A program made the translations under genes and the position numbers. Positions 8,318-18,714 of a DNA stretch of 35,730 nucleotides are shown in pieces. Within the stretch, counting starts at the first letter, position 1. Each line of letters begins with the position of its first letter. This DNA is from Candidatus Omnitrophota bacterium (GTDB lineage Bacteria; Omnitrophota; 4484-213), in the NCBI GenBank assembly GCA_003645805.1, contig QNCL01000004.1, positions 1-35,730 on the forward strand, read 5' to 3'. The notes under the pieces were generated by a model that did not search any database, was not told the DNA's origin, and was given only the letters and a program-made list of their open reading frames with translations.

Positions 8318-9873
8318 TGGTAAGGATAAAAAGGGCGATAATCAGTGTTTATAACAAGAAGGGGATAGTAGAGTTTGCAAAGGGGTTAATAAGCAATGGT
8401 GTGGAGATTCTGGCTACTGAAGGGACCTATAAGTTTCTCCAAGATAGACGTATCTCTGTTCTTTCTGTTTCTGAATATCTTTCTTACCCTCACTTGTTAG
8501 GGGGACGAGTCAAGACCCTTCATCCCAAGATTTATGCGGGTTTGCTCGCTTTGGAAGAGAAGGAGCATAGAGAGGAGATAAGAAAGAATAATATCCTTCT
8601 CTTGAATATGGTGGTAGTGAACCTTTATCCTTTTGCCGAGAAGGCGAATAATCGGAGGGGATTGAGAGAGGTTCTGGAGAATATTGACATTGGAGGTGTT
8701 TCTCTTTTACGGGCAGGGGCAAAGAACATAGAGCGAGTGGCGGTAGTTTCTTCTCCTTCTCAATACAGAGAGATTTTAGAGGAGATGCAGAGGAACAAGG
8801 GTTGTTTAAGCGAAGATACCATAAGAACTTTGGCACTTGAAGCCTTTTGGCAGACCAGTGAATATGATAGGACAATCTTTAAGTACCTGAGCACATATTT
8901 TTCCTCTCCAAAGAAGGAGGATCTTCCGGAAACGATAGAGTTGAGGTTGCGCAAGATCAGGGAGTTGCGATACGGAGAGAATCCTCATCAGAAGGCTGGT
9001 TTATATAAGACCTCTGAACCTAAAACTTTTGCAGAGATTGAGCAATTGCAGGGAAAGGAGTTGTCCTACAATAATCTTGCAGATGCAGATGTTGCCTACA
9101 AACTGGTGAAGGAGTTTGATAGACCAGCAGTGGCAATAATCAAACACCAAAGTCCAGCAGGAGTTGCTGTTAACAGGAGTTTATCCTCTGCTTTTCAGGA
9201 TGCCTTAAGGTGCGATGAAGTTTCTGCTTTTGGGGGAATAGTAGGGTTTAATAGAAGGGTAGATGAGGGGATTGCTCGGGAGGTGCTTAAAGCAGGGTTT
9301 CTGGAGTGTTTCATTGCTCCTTCTTATACCGCAAAGGCACTTGCTCTGTTAGCGGAGAGAAAAAATCTGCGTTTGCTCCGAATAGATAAGAAGAAGCAAG
9401 AGAGAGATTGGGAGTTTAAGAGGACTTGGGGAGGGATACTGGTTCAGGAGGAGGATGAGAGCAGTGAATCTCCCAGGCAGTGGAGGAGAGTGAGCAGGAA
9501 GGAGGTCTCGGAAAAGGAAAGGGAGGCACTTCTGTTTGCCTGGAAGGTAGCCAAGTATGTGAAATCCAATGCGATTGTTCTGGCAAAGAGGGGGAATGAG
9601 GGCTTTGCCACTGTGGGCATTGGAGGAGGGCAGACTTCCCGTATAGAGGCAGTAAAAATAGCCTTGTCAAAAGCGGGAGAACGAGCAAAGGGAGCAGTGC
9701 TTGCCAGCGATGGATTTTTTCCTTTCCCAGATAGCGTTGATCTGGCAGGTGAAAAGGGAGTGAAAGCCATTGTTCAACCAGGAGGTTCTCTGCGGGATAA
9801 GGAAGTAATTCAAGCAGTGGATAGAGCAAAGATGTCAATGTTATTCACTGGCGTTAGACATTTCAAACATTAG
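8314..9873 (+). CDS. purH: Bifunctional AICAR transformylase/IMP cyclohydrolase
   Basis: N-terminal MGS domain (VYNKKGIVEFAKGL...LATEGTYKFL, GGRVKTLHPKI), 'ELSYNNLADADVAYKLVKEF', 'IKHQSPAGVAV', terminal 'MLFTGVRHFKH'. GTG 8314 or ATG 8317 start; overlaps the hppA stop. Confidence 0.97.
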   Translation: MMVRIKRAIISVYNKKGIVEFAKGLISNGVEILATEGTYKFLQDRRISVLSVSEYLSYPHLLGGRVKTLHPKIYAGLLALEEKEHREEIRKNNILLLNMVVVNLYPFAEKANNRRGLREVLENIDIGGVSLLRAGAKNIERVAVVSSPSQYREILEEMQRNKGCLSEDTIRTLALEAFWQTSEYDRTIFKYLSTYFSSPKKEDLPETIELRLRKIRELRYGENPHQKAGLYKTSEPKTFAEIEQLQGKELSYNNLADADVAYKLVKEFDRPAVAIIKHQSPAGVAVNRSLSSAFQDALRCDEVSAFGGIVGFNRRVDEGIAREVLKAGFLECFIAPSYTAKALALLAERKNLRLLRIDKKKQERDWEFKRTWGGILVQEEDESSESPRQWRRVSRKEVSEKEREALLFAWKVAKYVKSNAIVLAKRGNEGFATVGIGGGQTSRIEAVKIALSKAGERAKGAVLASDGFFPFPDSVDLAGEKGVKAIVQPGGSLRDKEVIQAVDRAKMSMLFTGVRHFKH

Positions 9874-9914
9874 GGTTGCATTATTTATAAATGATTTGTC
9901 ACTCTGGTTGAAGA

Positions 9915-9989
9915 TGGGGAGTGGTGCAGTGGTAGTCACGCGTGACTCTGGATCACGAGACAGAGGTTCGAGTCCTCTCTCCCCAGCCA
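9915..9989 (+). tRNA. tRNA-Gln (CTG)
   Basis: Acceptor TGGGGAG/CTCCCCA, anticodon stem CGTGA/TCACG with loop CTCTGGA, T-arm AGAGG-TTCGAGT-CCTCT, encoded CCA. Confidence 0.93.
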
Positions 9990-9991
9990 AA

Positions 9992-10078
9992 GCCGGGATG
10001 GTGGAATTGGCAGACACGCAAGCTTGAGGGGCTTGTAGCGGAGACGCTGTAGGGGTTCAAATCCCCTTCCCGGCACCA
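9992..10078 (+). tRNA. tRNA-Leu (GAG)
   Basis: Acceptor GCCGGGA/TCCCGGC, anticodon stem CAAGC/GCTTG with loop TTGAGGG, long variable arm, GGTTCAAATCC T-loop, encoded CCA. Confidence 0.95.
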
Positions 10079-10106
10079 GAAGAAGTGGAGGTGTATTGTC
10101 TTTCTT

Positions 10107-10182
10107 GGCCCCATCGTCTAGTGGTTCAGGACATTAGCTTCTCAGGCTAAAGACCGGGGTTCGAATCCCCGTGGGGCTGCCA
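10107..10182 (+). tRNA. tRNA-Glu (CTC)
   Basis: Acceptor GGCCCCA/TGGGGCT (terminal G-U), anticodon stem TTAGC/GCTAA with loop TTCTCAG, GGTTCGAATCC T-loop, encoded CCA. Confidence 0.93.
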
Positions 10183-10189
10183 ACCAAAG

Positions 10190-11482
10190 ATGATAAACCG
10201 CTATTCTTCGGAACAGATGCGGAGACTCTGGAGCAGAGAGAATAAGTTTCAGAAATGGCTCCAGATAGAGATTCTTGTATGCGAAGCACAGGCAAAACTG
10301 GGACGGATACCAGAGCAGGCATTAGATGAGATAAAGAAAAAGGCAAGGTTTGATATTAAGCGCATCGATGAGATTGAAAAGGAAGTGGGGCATGATGTGA
10401 TTGCTTTTCTTACCAATCTGAGCGAGAATATAGGAGAAGCGAGTAGATATCTACACTTTGGCTTGACCTCTTCAGATATCTTAGACACCTCCCTCGCTTT
10501 GCTTCTGCGAGAATCTGCGGATGTCTTGATAAAAGGTTGGGAAGAGTTATCATATGTGCTGAAAGAAGGGGCTCAGAGGTATAAGAGGACATTAATGATT
10601 GGACGCACGCATGGAGTCCACGCAGAGCCAATAACCTTTGGGTTTAAACTTGCTCTTTTCTGGCAGGAAGCAGAGAGGAATCTGGAGAGACTAAAGAAGG
10701 CAAAGGAGAACATCAGTTATGGAAAGATATCCGGAGCAGTAGGCACCTATGCTCATCTTGACCCTTATGTGGAGAGTTATGTCTGCGAGAGGTTGGGATT
10801 AAAACCTGCTCCTATTTCTTCTCAGATTATTCAACGGGATCGCCATGCTCAATTCCTTAGCACTCTTTCTATTGCTGGTAGTTCACTGGAGAAGTTTGCT
10901 TTGGAGATAAGAGGATTACAGAGAACAGAGATAAACGAAATAGAGGAACCTTTTTTGGAGAAGCAGAAGGGGTCTTCCGCAATGCCTCATAAAAAGAATC
11001 CTGTGCGTTGTGAGAGAATATGTGGATTGGCGCGTGTATTGCGTGCAAATACACTAACCGCTTTAGAGAATATTCCTCTCTGGCATGAGCGGGACATCTC
11101 TCATTCTTCTGCAGAGAGGATTATCTTAGCCGATAGCACTACTCTCCTGGATTTTATGACCTCGGAGATGATTTTTATCTTCAAGCATCTGAGAGTAAAT
11201 CCGGAGCAGATGCAAGAGAATCTCTCCAAAAGCAAAGGAAGGTTTTTTTCTCAGCGGATATTACTGGAATTGGTGGCTAAAGGATTGACGCGAGAGGATG
11301 CTTATAAGATAATTCAGAGGGATGCTCTACTATCAGAGAGAGAAGAAAAGGATTTTAAAGATTTACTTCTGCGGAACAGAGAATTGCTGAATTATTTGAG
11401 TATTAAGGAGATAGAGAGATGTTTTGAGATCAATTATTATCTGGAGAAGATAAACAAGATATTTGAGAGATTGGGGATATAG
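10190..11482 (+). CDS. purB: Adenylosuccinate lyase
   Basis: GRTHGVHAEPITFG, SSAMPHKKNPVRCERI signature, HERDISHSSAERI. Confidence 0.97.
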   Translation: MINRYSSEQMRRLWSRENKFQKWLQIEILVCEAQAKLGRIPEQALDEIKKKARFDIKRIDEIEKEVGHDVIAFLTNLSENIGEASRYLHFGLTSSDILDTSLALLLRESADVLIKGWEELSYVLKEGAQRYKRTLMIGRTHGVHAEPITFGFKLALFWQEAERNLERLKKAKENISYGKISGAVGTYAHLDPYVESYVCERLGLKPAPISSQIIQRDRHAQFLSTLSIAGSSLEKFALEIRGLQRTEINEIEEPFLEKQKGSSAMPHKKNPVRCERICGLARVLRANTLTALENIPLWHERDISHSSAERIILADSTTLLDFMTSEMIFIFKHLRVNPEQMQENLSKSKGRFFSQRILLELVAKGLTREDAYKIIQRDALLSEREEKDFKDLLLRNRELLNYLSIKEIERCFEINYYLEKINKIFERLGI

Positions 11483-11575
11483 AGATGGTATGGCAGTTTA
11501 CTTCTTCTCTCTTAAATCTGTTTTTGTTAGGGGATAAACTTTTTAGAATCCGGAGGTTTAATAAGAGGTGATACT

Positions 11576-12109
11576 ATGGATTTAGAAGAGAAGTGGGAAA
11601 AAGCATTAAAGCATACAGAGATTGTGAGAGCACGGTTGCGCAACCTGCTTACCTTTGAACCAACCCACCTGCCTTATATATTCTTAGGAGAGTCAGCGGT
11701 TAATATGGGAGATACTGTAGTGCGTAAGGGTAAGGTAGTGGTGGATAAACCCTTGCTTATTCTTCCTCCCCATTATCCTCAATTTGAAGGCTTTAAGTTT
11801 AAGGATGATTTTAATGTAGATGAGGAGAAGATAAGGACATTTCTTCTGTTGCGCGGGCTTTCTTTTCCCTCCTTGAAATATACTAACGAGATTTCTTCTT
11901 TAGAAATCTACGAAGGAAGTCTGGAGAAGGCAACCAAGGAGTTCAAGGGAGAATTAGAGAGAAAAGAGGATGTGCAGACAGGTCTAATCTTGGGTCCTGA
12001 GGATTGCTGGCAGTTTTCTATAATTATCTATACTGGTATACTGATGCTTAAATCCGCCTCCGGAGATATCAAAAGAATCTTGGAGAGATTTAGAAGAAGA
12101 GGAAGGTAG
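11576..12109 (+). CDS. Hypothetical protein (177 aa), between purB and purM
   Basis: Long ORF in a compact operon context with RBS-like GAGGTG upstream of ATG; no family recognised by eye. Confidence 0.8.
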   Translation: MDLEEKWEKALKHTEIVRARLRNLLTFEPTHLPYIFLGESAVNMGDTVVRKGKVVVDKPLLILPPHYPQFEGFKFKDDFNVDEEKIRTFLLLRGLSFPSLKYTNEISSLEIYEGSLEKATKEFKGELERKEDVQTGLILGPEDCWQFSIIIYTGILMLKSASGDIKRILERFRRRGR

Positions 12110-12120
12110 GAGTATTCTCC

Positions 12121-13104
12121 TTGAAAAGTAGAATGGACTATCAAAGTGCAGGGGTAGATATAAGGAAAGGAGAAAGGTTTGTAGAGGTAATCAAAAGGAT
12201 AAATAGAGAGAGAAGAGGAGTTTTAAAAGGCATTGGAGGGTTTAACGCCTTAGTTTCTCTGCCCAAAGAGATTAACCATCCTGTGCTTGTTTCTGCTACT
12301 GATGGAGTTGGCACCAAAGTGAAACTATCTTCTCTGTTAGGAAAGCACAGGACAATAGGGGTTGACTTAGTAGCAATGTGCGTTAATGATGTGCTTTGTG
12401 CAGGAGCAAAACCCCTATTCTTCTTGGATTACCTTTCTGTAGGCAGATTGGAATTGAAGCAGGCAAAGGAGATTGTGCAAGGGATAGTAGAAGGGTGTGA
12501 GGAGGCAGGTTGTAGTTTGGTAGGTGGGGAGACTGCTCAGATGCCCGCACTCTACAAGGAAGGGGAATATGATCTCGCCGGTTTTTGCGTAGGGATAGTA
12601 GAGAGGAAGAGGATAATAGAAGGTTCAAGAATAAGATCTGGAGATAAGATAATCGGAATAGCCTCTAATGGACTGCACTCAAATGGTTTTTCCTTAATCC
12701 GCAAGATCTTCACTCCCGAGGAGTTGAAGAAGAACGCCCAGGAATTCCTCAAGCCTACCCGCATTTATGTTAAGCCTATTCTCTCCTTATTAAACAAGAT
12801 TAAGGATGCTCATCTGATCATCAAAGGAATTGCCCATATCACCGGGGGAGGGTTTGCCAATATTGATAGAGTTATTCCTCCTGATCTATCTCCAAGGATA
12901 GAAAAAAACTCTTGGGAGATTCCCTGGATATTTAAGGAGATTCAAAGGCGCGGAGTAGAAGAGAAGGAGATGTTTAGGGTATTTAATATGGGTATTGGAA
13001 TGGTGTTGGTGGTCAGAAAGAAAGAAGCAGGTTCTATTCAGCGAGATTTGGAAAGGAAGGGGTTAAAAAACTGGGTGATAGGAGAGGTAATAGCAAAAGT
13101 TTAG
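12121..13104 (+). CDS. purM: Phosphoribosylformylglycinamidine cyclo-ligase
   Basis: YQSAGVDI, ATDGVGTKVKL, DLVAMCVNDVLCAGAKPLFFLDYL, GGETAQMP, HITGGGFANIDRVIP. TTG 12121 or ATG 12133 start. Confidence 0.97.
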   Translation: MKSRMDYQSAGVDIRKGERFVEVIKRINRERRGVLKGIGGFNALVSLPKEINHPVLVSATDGVGTKVKLSSLLGKHRTIGVDLVAMCVNDVLCAGAKPLFFLDYLSVGRLELKQAKEIVQGIVEGCEEAGCSLVGGETAQMPALYKEGEYDLAGFCVGIVERKRIIEGSRIRSGDKIIGIASNGLHSNGFSLIRKIFTPEELKKNAQEFLKPTRIYVKPILSLLNKIKDAHLIIKGIAHITGGGFANIDRVIPPDLSPRIEKNSWEIPWIFKEIQRRGVEEKEMFRVFNMGIGMVLVVRKKEAGSIQRDLERKGLKNWVIGEVIAKV

Positions 13105-13192
13105 GTGGGGAAGGTGAGGTGAAGATTAACAAGAACAGGAGCGATATAGTTTATCAAATCTATAAAAGAACGATAAGATTGATTTAGGAAAG

Positions 13193-14005
13193 GTGCCTTT
13201 ATTTTTCTCTTCCAAGAAAAAGGATATTCCGCGGGGATTATGGGCAAAATGCCCTGATTGTGGAGGTATTCTGTTTAAGAAAACCTTACGAGAGAATCTA
13301 ATGGTTTGTCCAAAATGCGGATATCATTTTGCCTTAGGGGCAAAAGAGAGGATAGAGATTCTGGTGGGAGAGGAGTTTAGGGAGTTTTCCACAGAGATAA
13401 AGACAGGAGATCCTCTGAATTTCACCGCCATAAAGAGTTATAAAGAGAAGATAGAGGAGGAGCAGAAAAAGACAGGATTGGATGAAGCGTGTATAGTAGG
13501 AGAAGCAGTGTTGGGTAGAAGAAAGGTTATCTTAGGGGTTACCGATTCTCGCTTTATGATGGGCTCAATGGGTTCAGTAGTAGGAGAGAGGATTACGCGG
13601 GCTATAGAGAAGGCGATAGAGCAGCGTATTCCTTTGATTATTGTTTCTGGCTCGGGAGGAGGGGCGCGGATGCAAGAGGGAATGTTGAGTTTGATGCAGA
13701 TGGCAAAGACCAGCGGGGCAATATCCAGGCTCAATAGAGAGAATATCCCTTTCATCTCCGTGCTTACCAACCCTACAATGGCTGGGGTGTTGGCTTCCTT
13801 TGCCTCTTTGGGGGATGTAATAATCGCCGAACCTCGGGCTTTGATCGGGTTTACTGGCCCACGGGTAATAGAGCAGACAATCAGGCAGAAATTACCTCCC
13901 GGTTTCCAACGCTCCGAATTTCTTCTTGAACATGGGTTGATAGATATGATTGTAGAGCGACGGAGATTAAAAGAGATATTAGAGCAGATATTAGAATATT
14001 TATGA
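13193..14005 (+). CDS. accD: Acetyl-CoA carboxylase carboxyltransferase subunit beta
   Basis: N-terminal zinc ribbon CPDCGG...CPKCGYHF, then [22 protein letters not shown], '[18 protein letters not shown]'. GTG start. Confidence 0.97.
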   Translation: MPLFFSSKKKDIPRGLWAKCPDCGGILFKKTLRENLMVCPKCGYHFALGAKERIEILVGEEFREFSTEIKTGDPLNFTAIKSYKEKIEEEQKKTGLDEACIVGEAVLGRRKVILGVTDSRFMMGSMGSVVGERITRAIEKAIEQRIPLIIVSGSGGGARMQEGMLSLMQMAKTSGAISRLNRENIPFISVLTNPTMAGVLASFASLGDVIIAEPRALIGFTGPRVIEQTIRQKLPPGFQRSEFLLEHGLIDMIVERRRLKEILEQILEYL

Positions 14006-14015
14006 GAGAGGGGCT

Positions 14016-15149
14016 ATGGCAGAAGTAGTGCTGAAGAATGTTTCCAAGGTTTATCCTAACGGAGTAAGAGCAGTAAATAACATCAATCTTCACATCAAGG
14101 ATAAGGAGTTTTTGGTATTGGTAGGACCATCGGGATGTGGGAAGTCCACTATCCTGAGGATGATTGCCGGACTTGAGGAGGTTAGCAGTGGAGAGATATA
14201 TATAGGAGAGAGACTGGTAAATAATGTTCCCCCAAAAGATAGGAACATTGCTATGGTCTTCCAGAACTACGCACTTTATCCCCATATGACTGTGCGTCAG
14301 AATCTTGCTTTTGGACTAAAACTGCATAAACATCCTCCTGAGGTAATAGAAGAGAGAATTAAGAAGACCGCGGAGATATTAGGTATATTTGACCTTCTGG
14401 ATAGAAAACCGCGTGCCCTCTCAGGAGGGCAAAGGCAGAGAGCAGCATTGGGAAGAGCCATTGTGCGTCAGCCTTTAGTATTCTTGTTTGATGAACCACT
14501 TAGCAATTTAGATGCCAAATTCCGTGTCCAGATGCGTGCCGAGATAAAGAAACTTCATCAGCAGTTAAAGACTACGATGATCTATGTTACTCATGATCAG
14601 GTAGAAGCAATGACAATGGGGGAGCGAATAGCAGTGATAAAAGCAGGAACAATACAACAGATATCCACACCTGCCTTTCTCTATCATAATCCAGTGAATA
14701 AATTTGTGGCTGGGTTCATTGGTAGTCCTTCAATGAACTTCTTTGAAGGAAGGGTAGTAGAGGAGAAGGATAAACTCTACTTTCAAGGAGAAGGGATTGT
14801 GCTTGAGGTTGCTCGGATGCATACAGATAAACTAAGGAAGGTGAAAGGGAAGGATTTGATTTTAGGGATAAGACCGGAGAATATTCATCTTGCTCAGCAG
14901 GCGATTTCTTCTGCTTCTTCAGAGGTAAAGGGGTGCATTGTGCGTGCGCGTTTGGAGATTATCGAGATGATGGGTGCTGTTACCTACCTGAGTTTTACCT
15001 TAGGAGGGGTTAACTTCAATGCCCGTGTGGAATCATCGGAGATGGAGGGAAAAGAGAATCGACCGAGAATAGGAGAGGAAATAGATCTGGTATTTAATAG
15101 TGAGAAATGCCATTACTTTGAGAAAGAGAGTGAACAGGCAATTCTCTGA
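14016..15149 (+). CDS. MalK/UgpC-type ABC transporter ATP-binding protein
   Basis: Walker [10 protein letters not shown], signature [15 protein letters not shown], Walker [12 protein letters not shown], and a C-terminal TOBE-like region ([10 protein letters not shown]). Confidence 0.93.
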   Translation: MAEVVLKNVSKVYPNGVRAVNNINLHIKDKEFLVLVGPSGCGKSTILRMIAGLEEVSSGEIYIGERLVNNVPPKDRNIAMVFQNYALYPHMTVRQNLAFGLKLHKHPPEVIEERIKKTAEILGIFDLLDRKPRALSGGQRQRAALGRAIVRQPLVFLFDEPLSNLDAKFRVQMRAEIKKLHQQLKTTMIYVTHDQVEAMTMGERIAVIKAGTIQQISTPAFLYHNPVNKFVAGFIGSPSMNFFEGRVVEEKDKLYFQGEGIVLEVARMHTDKLRKVKGKDLILGIRPENIHLAQQAISSASSEVKGCIVRARLEIIEMMGAVTYLSFTLGGVNFNARVESSEMEGKENRPRIGEEIDLVFNSEKCHYFEKESEQAIL

Positions 15150-17377
15150 TGAGAAAAAGAAACAGAGAGCAGGGGGAGAAGGGTGGTTCAAAGACTGCCA
15201 CACTCTTGCTCTCTAATTTTTTTATTTTTTTCTTTATCTGTTTCATTTCCCCATGTTTCTTCCATATATATGCTCAGGAAGAGGTAAAAAAGGCGTCTAT
15301 TATCTGCTATGCAGATAAGATAGAGTATTTGCAGGAGAAGAGTGAGGTTATTGCCAGCGGGAATGTGCGGGCTATCTATAAGGATATAGAACTGAACTGC
15401 AGGAAATTAAGGGTTAATACACAAACAAAAGATGTTTATGCGCAGGGAGAGATAGTTTTAAGAGAGGGCGATAAAGAACTGCGAGGGGAGAATCTGGTTT
15501 ATAACCTGGATAGCAAGAAGGGAACTCTGGATAATGGAAGGTTGTTCTCGCCTATATGGTATGGAGAAGGAAAGGAGATAGAAAAGGTTAGTAAAGATGG
15601 TTTTGAGATTAGAGATGGTTATATAACTACTTGCGATCCCCGCCACCCACACTGCACCAATTACAAGATTTCCTCCCAGAAGATAGAGATTAAACTAAAG
15701 GATAGGGTGCGAGCAAAGAATGTCCTTTTGTGGATAGGAAAGATTCCCATTTTTTATCTTCCCTTCTATTCTTACTCTTTGAAGAACAACCGCCCACATA
15801 TCAGGGTAAGTGGAGGACATAGCAAGGAGTGGGGAACATTTGTGAAGACCGCTTCCCGTTTTAATATTGATGACGGAGAAGGTTATTTTCTTCTTGATTA
15901 CTACGAGCGCAAAGGGGTAGGAGAAGGGTTGACCTATAGATATAGTTCAGATCTTGGAGAAGGAGAGATTCTTACCTATTATATCTATGAAAGGGATAAA
16001 CTGAAACCTGAAGGGGTACCTGCAGAGAGAGAAAGGTATAAAGCCGAAATCAAGCATCATTATCAGATAGATAAAAACACGGATCTCCGTCTGGAGTATC
16101 ACTATCTACGGGATGAAGATTTTAATAAAGATTACTTCTATGATCTATATAAACAGGATAACCAGCCGAAATCCTATATCTCTCTTGTGCACTCTTCAGA
16201 AAATTATGTATTTACTGCCAAGGCACGCAAGCGAGTAAACCACTTCTTTACTGTTGTAGAGAAACTTCCCGAACTGAAACTTGAGTATCTGGATAGACAG
16301 ATAGGCAATAGCAATTTCTACTTCCAGAGCGAAAATAGTTTTAACAACTTTTATAAAAGATATGCGCATCACTCCCAAGATGATGAGAAAAGATGGCGTC
16401 TGGATACTTATAATCAACTCTCTTATCAGATAAAAGACCTCTGGAGGTGGCTGAATGTGCGTCCATATATAGGCACTCGCCAGACTTATTATAATGAAGA
16501 CAGATATGGACAGGAGGACATAGTGCGTGGTGTTTATTATGGTGGCTTGGATTTGAGCACCCGTTTCTTTCGAATATATAATGCAAAGAGTAATCTGTGG
16601 GGAATAGAGATTAATAAACTAAAACATATTATCAAGCCAAAAGCGAGTTATAACTATATTCGTGAACCAAATCTTTCCTCTGAGCGGCTTTTTCAATTTG
16701 ATAGCATAGATAGCATAAGTCATCAAAACACACTCACTTTAAGTTTGGAGAACATCTTGCAGACCAAAAGGAAGAGAAGAAGGTTCTATAAAAATGAGGA
16801 TTTGGGCACAGTCTATCCTCTTTATAATGTCCAGAAAGGAGAGAAGAAGGAGGTAGTGAACCTTTTGAATCTGCGCATAGAAGCAGATTATTATCTGCAC
16901 AAAGAAGACCATCATCTCTCAGATGTAAAGATAGAACTATCCCTTGAACCCTATGATTGGCTTAGTATCGACCTTGATAGCAGTTATGATTCTTATGCAC
17001 GGGGAGTATCTTTCAAGGAACGATTTAAGAAAGCAAATCTGGAGATAAATACGCGGGCAAGGAAATGGGAGTTTACCCTATCCAATCGCTACGAACAGAA
17101 GGAGAGTTGTGAGTTAAGTGCAGAACTTAATTATACGCTGAACTCTCTCTGGAGAGTGGGGATTTATGAGAGATATGACTTTATTAAACAGAAGAACTGG
17201 GAAAGAGGAGGGTATAGTGCAGTGCATGGATACCGGATAGCCCATGAGTTGCCCTGTTGGATAGTGGAACTGAATTATGACTTCAAAAAGCATATTACCA
17301 AGAATAACAGCACTCTCTGGTTGATCTTTCGAATAAAGGCTCTTCCGGAGAATGTATTTCAGATAAGTAAGACATAG
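15149..17377 (+). CDS. lptD: LPS-assembly protein LptD/OstA-like outer membrane protein
   Basis: N-terminal hydrophobic signal; OstA-like 'YADKIEYLQEKSEVIASGNVRAIYKDIELNCRKLRVN'; 'YITTCDPRHPHCTNYKISSQKIEI'; long beta-rich C-terminus. Confidence 0.85.
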   Translation: MRKRNREQGEKGGSKTATLLLSNFFIFFFICFISPCFFHIYAQEEVKKASIICYADKIEYLQEKSEVIASGNVRAIYKDIELNCRKLRVNTQTKDVYAQGEIVLREGDKELRGENLVYNLDSKKGTLDNGRLFSPIWYGEGKEIEKVSKDGFEIRDGYITTCDPRHPHCTNYKISSQKIEIKLKDRVRAKNVLLWIGKIPIFYLPFYSYSLKNNRPHIRVSGGHSKEWGTFVKTASRFNIDDGEGYFLLDYYERKGVGEGLTYRYSSDLGEGEILTYYIYERDKLKPEGVPAERERYKAEIKHHYQIDKNTDLRLEYHYLRDEDFNKDYFYDLYKQDNQPKSYISLVHSSENYVFTAKARKRVNHFFTVVEKLPELKLEYLDRQIGNSNFYFQSENSFNNFYKRYAHHSQDDEKRWRLDTYNQLSYQIKDLWRWLNVRPYIGTRQTYYNEDRYGQEDIVRGVYYGGLDLSTRFFRIYNAKSNLWGIEINKLKHIIKPKASYNYIREPNLSSERLFQFDSIDSISHQNTLTLSLENILQTKRKRRRFYKNEDLGTVYPLYNVQKGEKKEVVNLLNLRIEADYYLHKEDHHLSDVKIELSLEPYDWLSIDLDSSYDSYARGVSFKERFKKANLEINTRARKWEFTLSNRYEQKESCELSAELNYTLNSLWRVGIYERYDFIKQKNWERGGYSAVHGYRIAHELPCWIVELNYDFKKHITKNNSTLWLIFRIKALPENVFQISKT

Positions 17378-17401
17378 TTTTTGCGAGTAATCTGAGAGGA
17401 G

Positions 17402-18712
17402 ATGGCTGAGATTTCTCTAAGACAGAAGATTGAAGAAAAGAAAGCGGTTATTGCAGTGATAGGGTTGGGCTATGTAGGGCTTCCTCTTGCTGTGGAGTTT
17501 GCCAAAAAAGGATTTTTGGTGATAGGGATAGATTTAGATAAAGAAAAAATAGAGAAGATAAACAGAGGGATCTCTTATATCACGGATGTTAGTTCAGAGG
17601 AATTAAAGAAAGTGGTGATGAAGGAAAGAATGGTAGGTTTCACGGACTACTCCCAGATAAGCCGGGCGCAGATAGCGATTATTGCTGTGCCTACCCCTTT
17701 AAGCAAAAGACGAAAGCCGGATATTTCCTTCATCCTAAAAGCAGCCGAACGGATAGCCCGATATATAAGGAGAGAAACATTGGTGGTTTTGGAGAGCACA
17801 GTTTATCCCGGGACTACACGCGAGATAATTCTGCCCTTGCTGGAGAGGAGTGGGCTCAAAGTAGGAAAGGATTTTCTATTATCCTTCTCTCCAGAACGCG
17901 TAGATCCGGGAAATAAAAGATATAAGACCGGAAATATTCCCAAGATCGTGGGAGGAATAGATAAGAAAAGCACTCAACTGACCCGCCTTCTTTATCAGCA
18001 GATTATAAATAAAGTTATTCCTGTTCTTTCTCCTGAGATAGCCGAAATGGCTAAACTCTGGGAGAATACATTTCGGGCAGTGAATATTGCTTTGGCTAAT
18101 GAGATGGCTCTGGTATGCAATAGATTGGGAATTGATGTCTGGGAGGTTATTTCTGTTGCGCAGACAAAACCTTTTGGTTTTCTTGCTTTCTATCCCGGAC
18201 CTGGCTTAGGTGGGCATTGTCTGCCCATAGATCCTCTTTATCTTTCCTATAAAGCAAAGTTAGAAGGAATAGAGACAAGGCTTATTCAGGTTGCAGATGA
18301 GATAAATTCTCAGATGCCTCACTATGTGCTTGGAAGGATAGAAAAAATCCTCCACAGAGCAGGTAAAAGACTTTCCCATAGTAAGGTATTTATTTTGGGG
18401 ATTACTTATAAAAAGGATATCCCTGATATCCGTGAGTCTCCAGCAATTGAGATTATCAAACTCCTGATCAGAAGAAAGGCTAAAGTTTCTTATTTTGACC
18501 CTTTTGTTAAAGAAATAAAGATAGGAAAAAAGGTCTTTCATTCTTCTCCTTTGGAAAAGAGAGTTCTTCAAGAGCAGGATTGCATAGCAATTATTACTGA
18601 CCACTCTCTAAATTACCATTTAGTTGTAGAGAATGCCTCCTGTATCTTGGATACACGCAATGCTCTTGCAAAGATAAAAGGCAAGATACGCACAAGGATA
18701 GAGAGATTGTAG
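17402..18712 (+). CDS. UDP-glucose/GDP-mannose dehydrogenase family nucleotide-sugar dehydrogenase (WecC/WbpA-like)
   Basis: VIGLGYVGLPLAVEFAKKGF, STVYPGTTREI, PGPGLGGHCLPIDPLYLSYKA, GITYKKDIPDIRESPAIEI. Confidence 0.93.
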   Translation: MAEISLRQKIEEKKAVIAVIGLGYVGLPLAVEFAKKGFLVIGIDLDKEKIEKINRGISYITDVSSEELKKVVMKERMVGFTDYSQISRAQIAIIAVPTPLSKRRKPDISFILKAAERIARYIRRETLVVLESTVYPGTTREIILPLLERSGLKVGKDFLLSFSPERVDPGNKRYKTGNIPKIVGGIDKKSTQLTRLLYQQIINKVIPVLSPEIAEMAKLWENTFRAVNIALANEMALVCNRLGIDVWEVISVAQTKPFGFLAFYPGPGLGGHCLPIDPLYLSYKAKLEGIETRLIQVADEINSQMPHYVLGRIEKILHRAGKRLSHSKVFILGITYKKDIPDIRESPAIEIIKLLIRRKAKVSYFDPFVKEIKIGKKVFHSSPLEKRVLQEQDCIAIITDHSLNYHLVVENASCILDTRNALAKIKGKIRTRIERL

Positions 18713-18714
18713 TT

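Noticed and set aside
9416-9838. Minus-strand 140-aa and 108-aa ORFs opposite purH
   Set aside because: Antisense to a highly conserved essential CDS; Pro/Ser/Leu-rich composition typical of shadow ORFs.
10134-10346. Minus-strand 70-aa ORF across tRNA-Glu and purB
   Set aside because: Overlaps a clear tRNA; the 'GIRTPVFSLRS' stretch is a translation of the tRNA sequence, a common annotation artefact.
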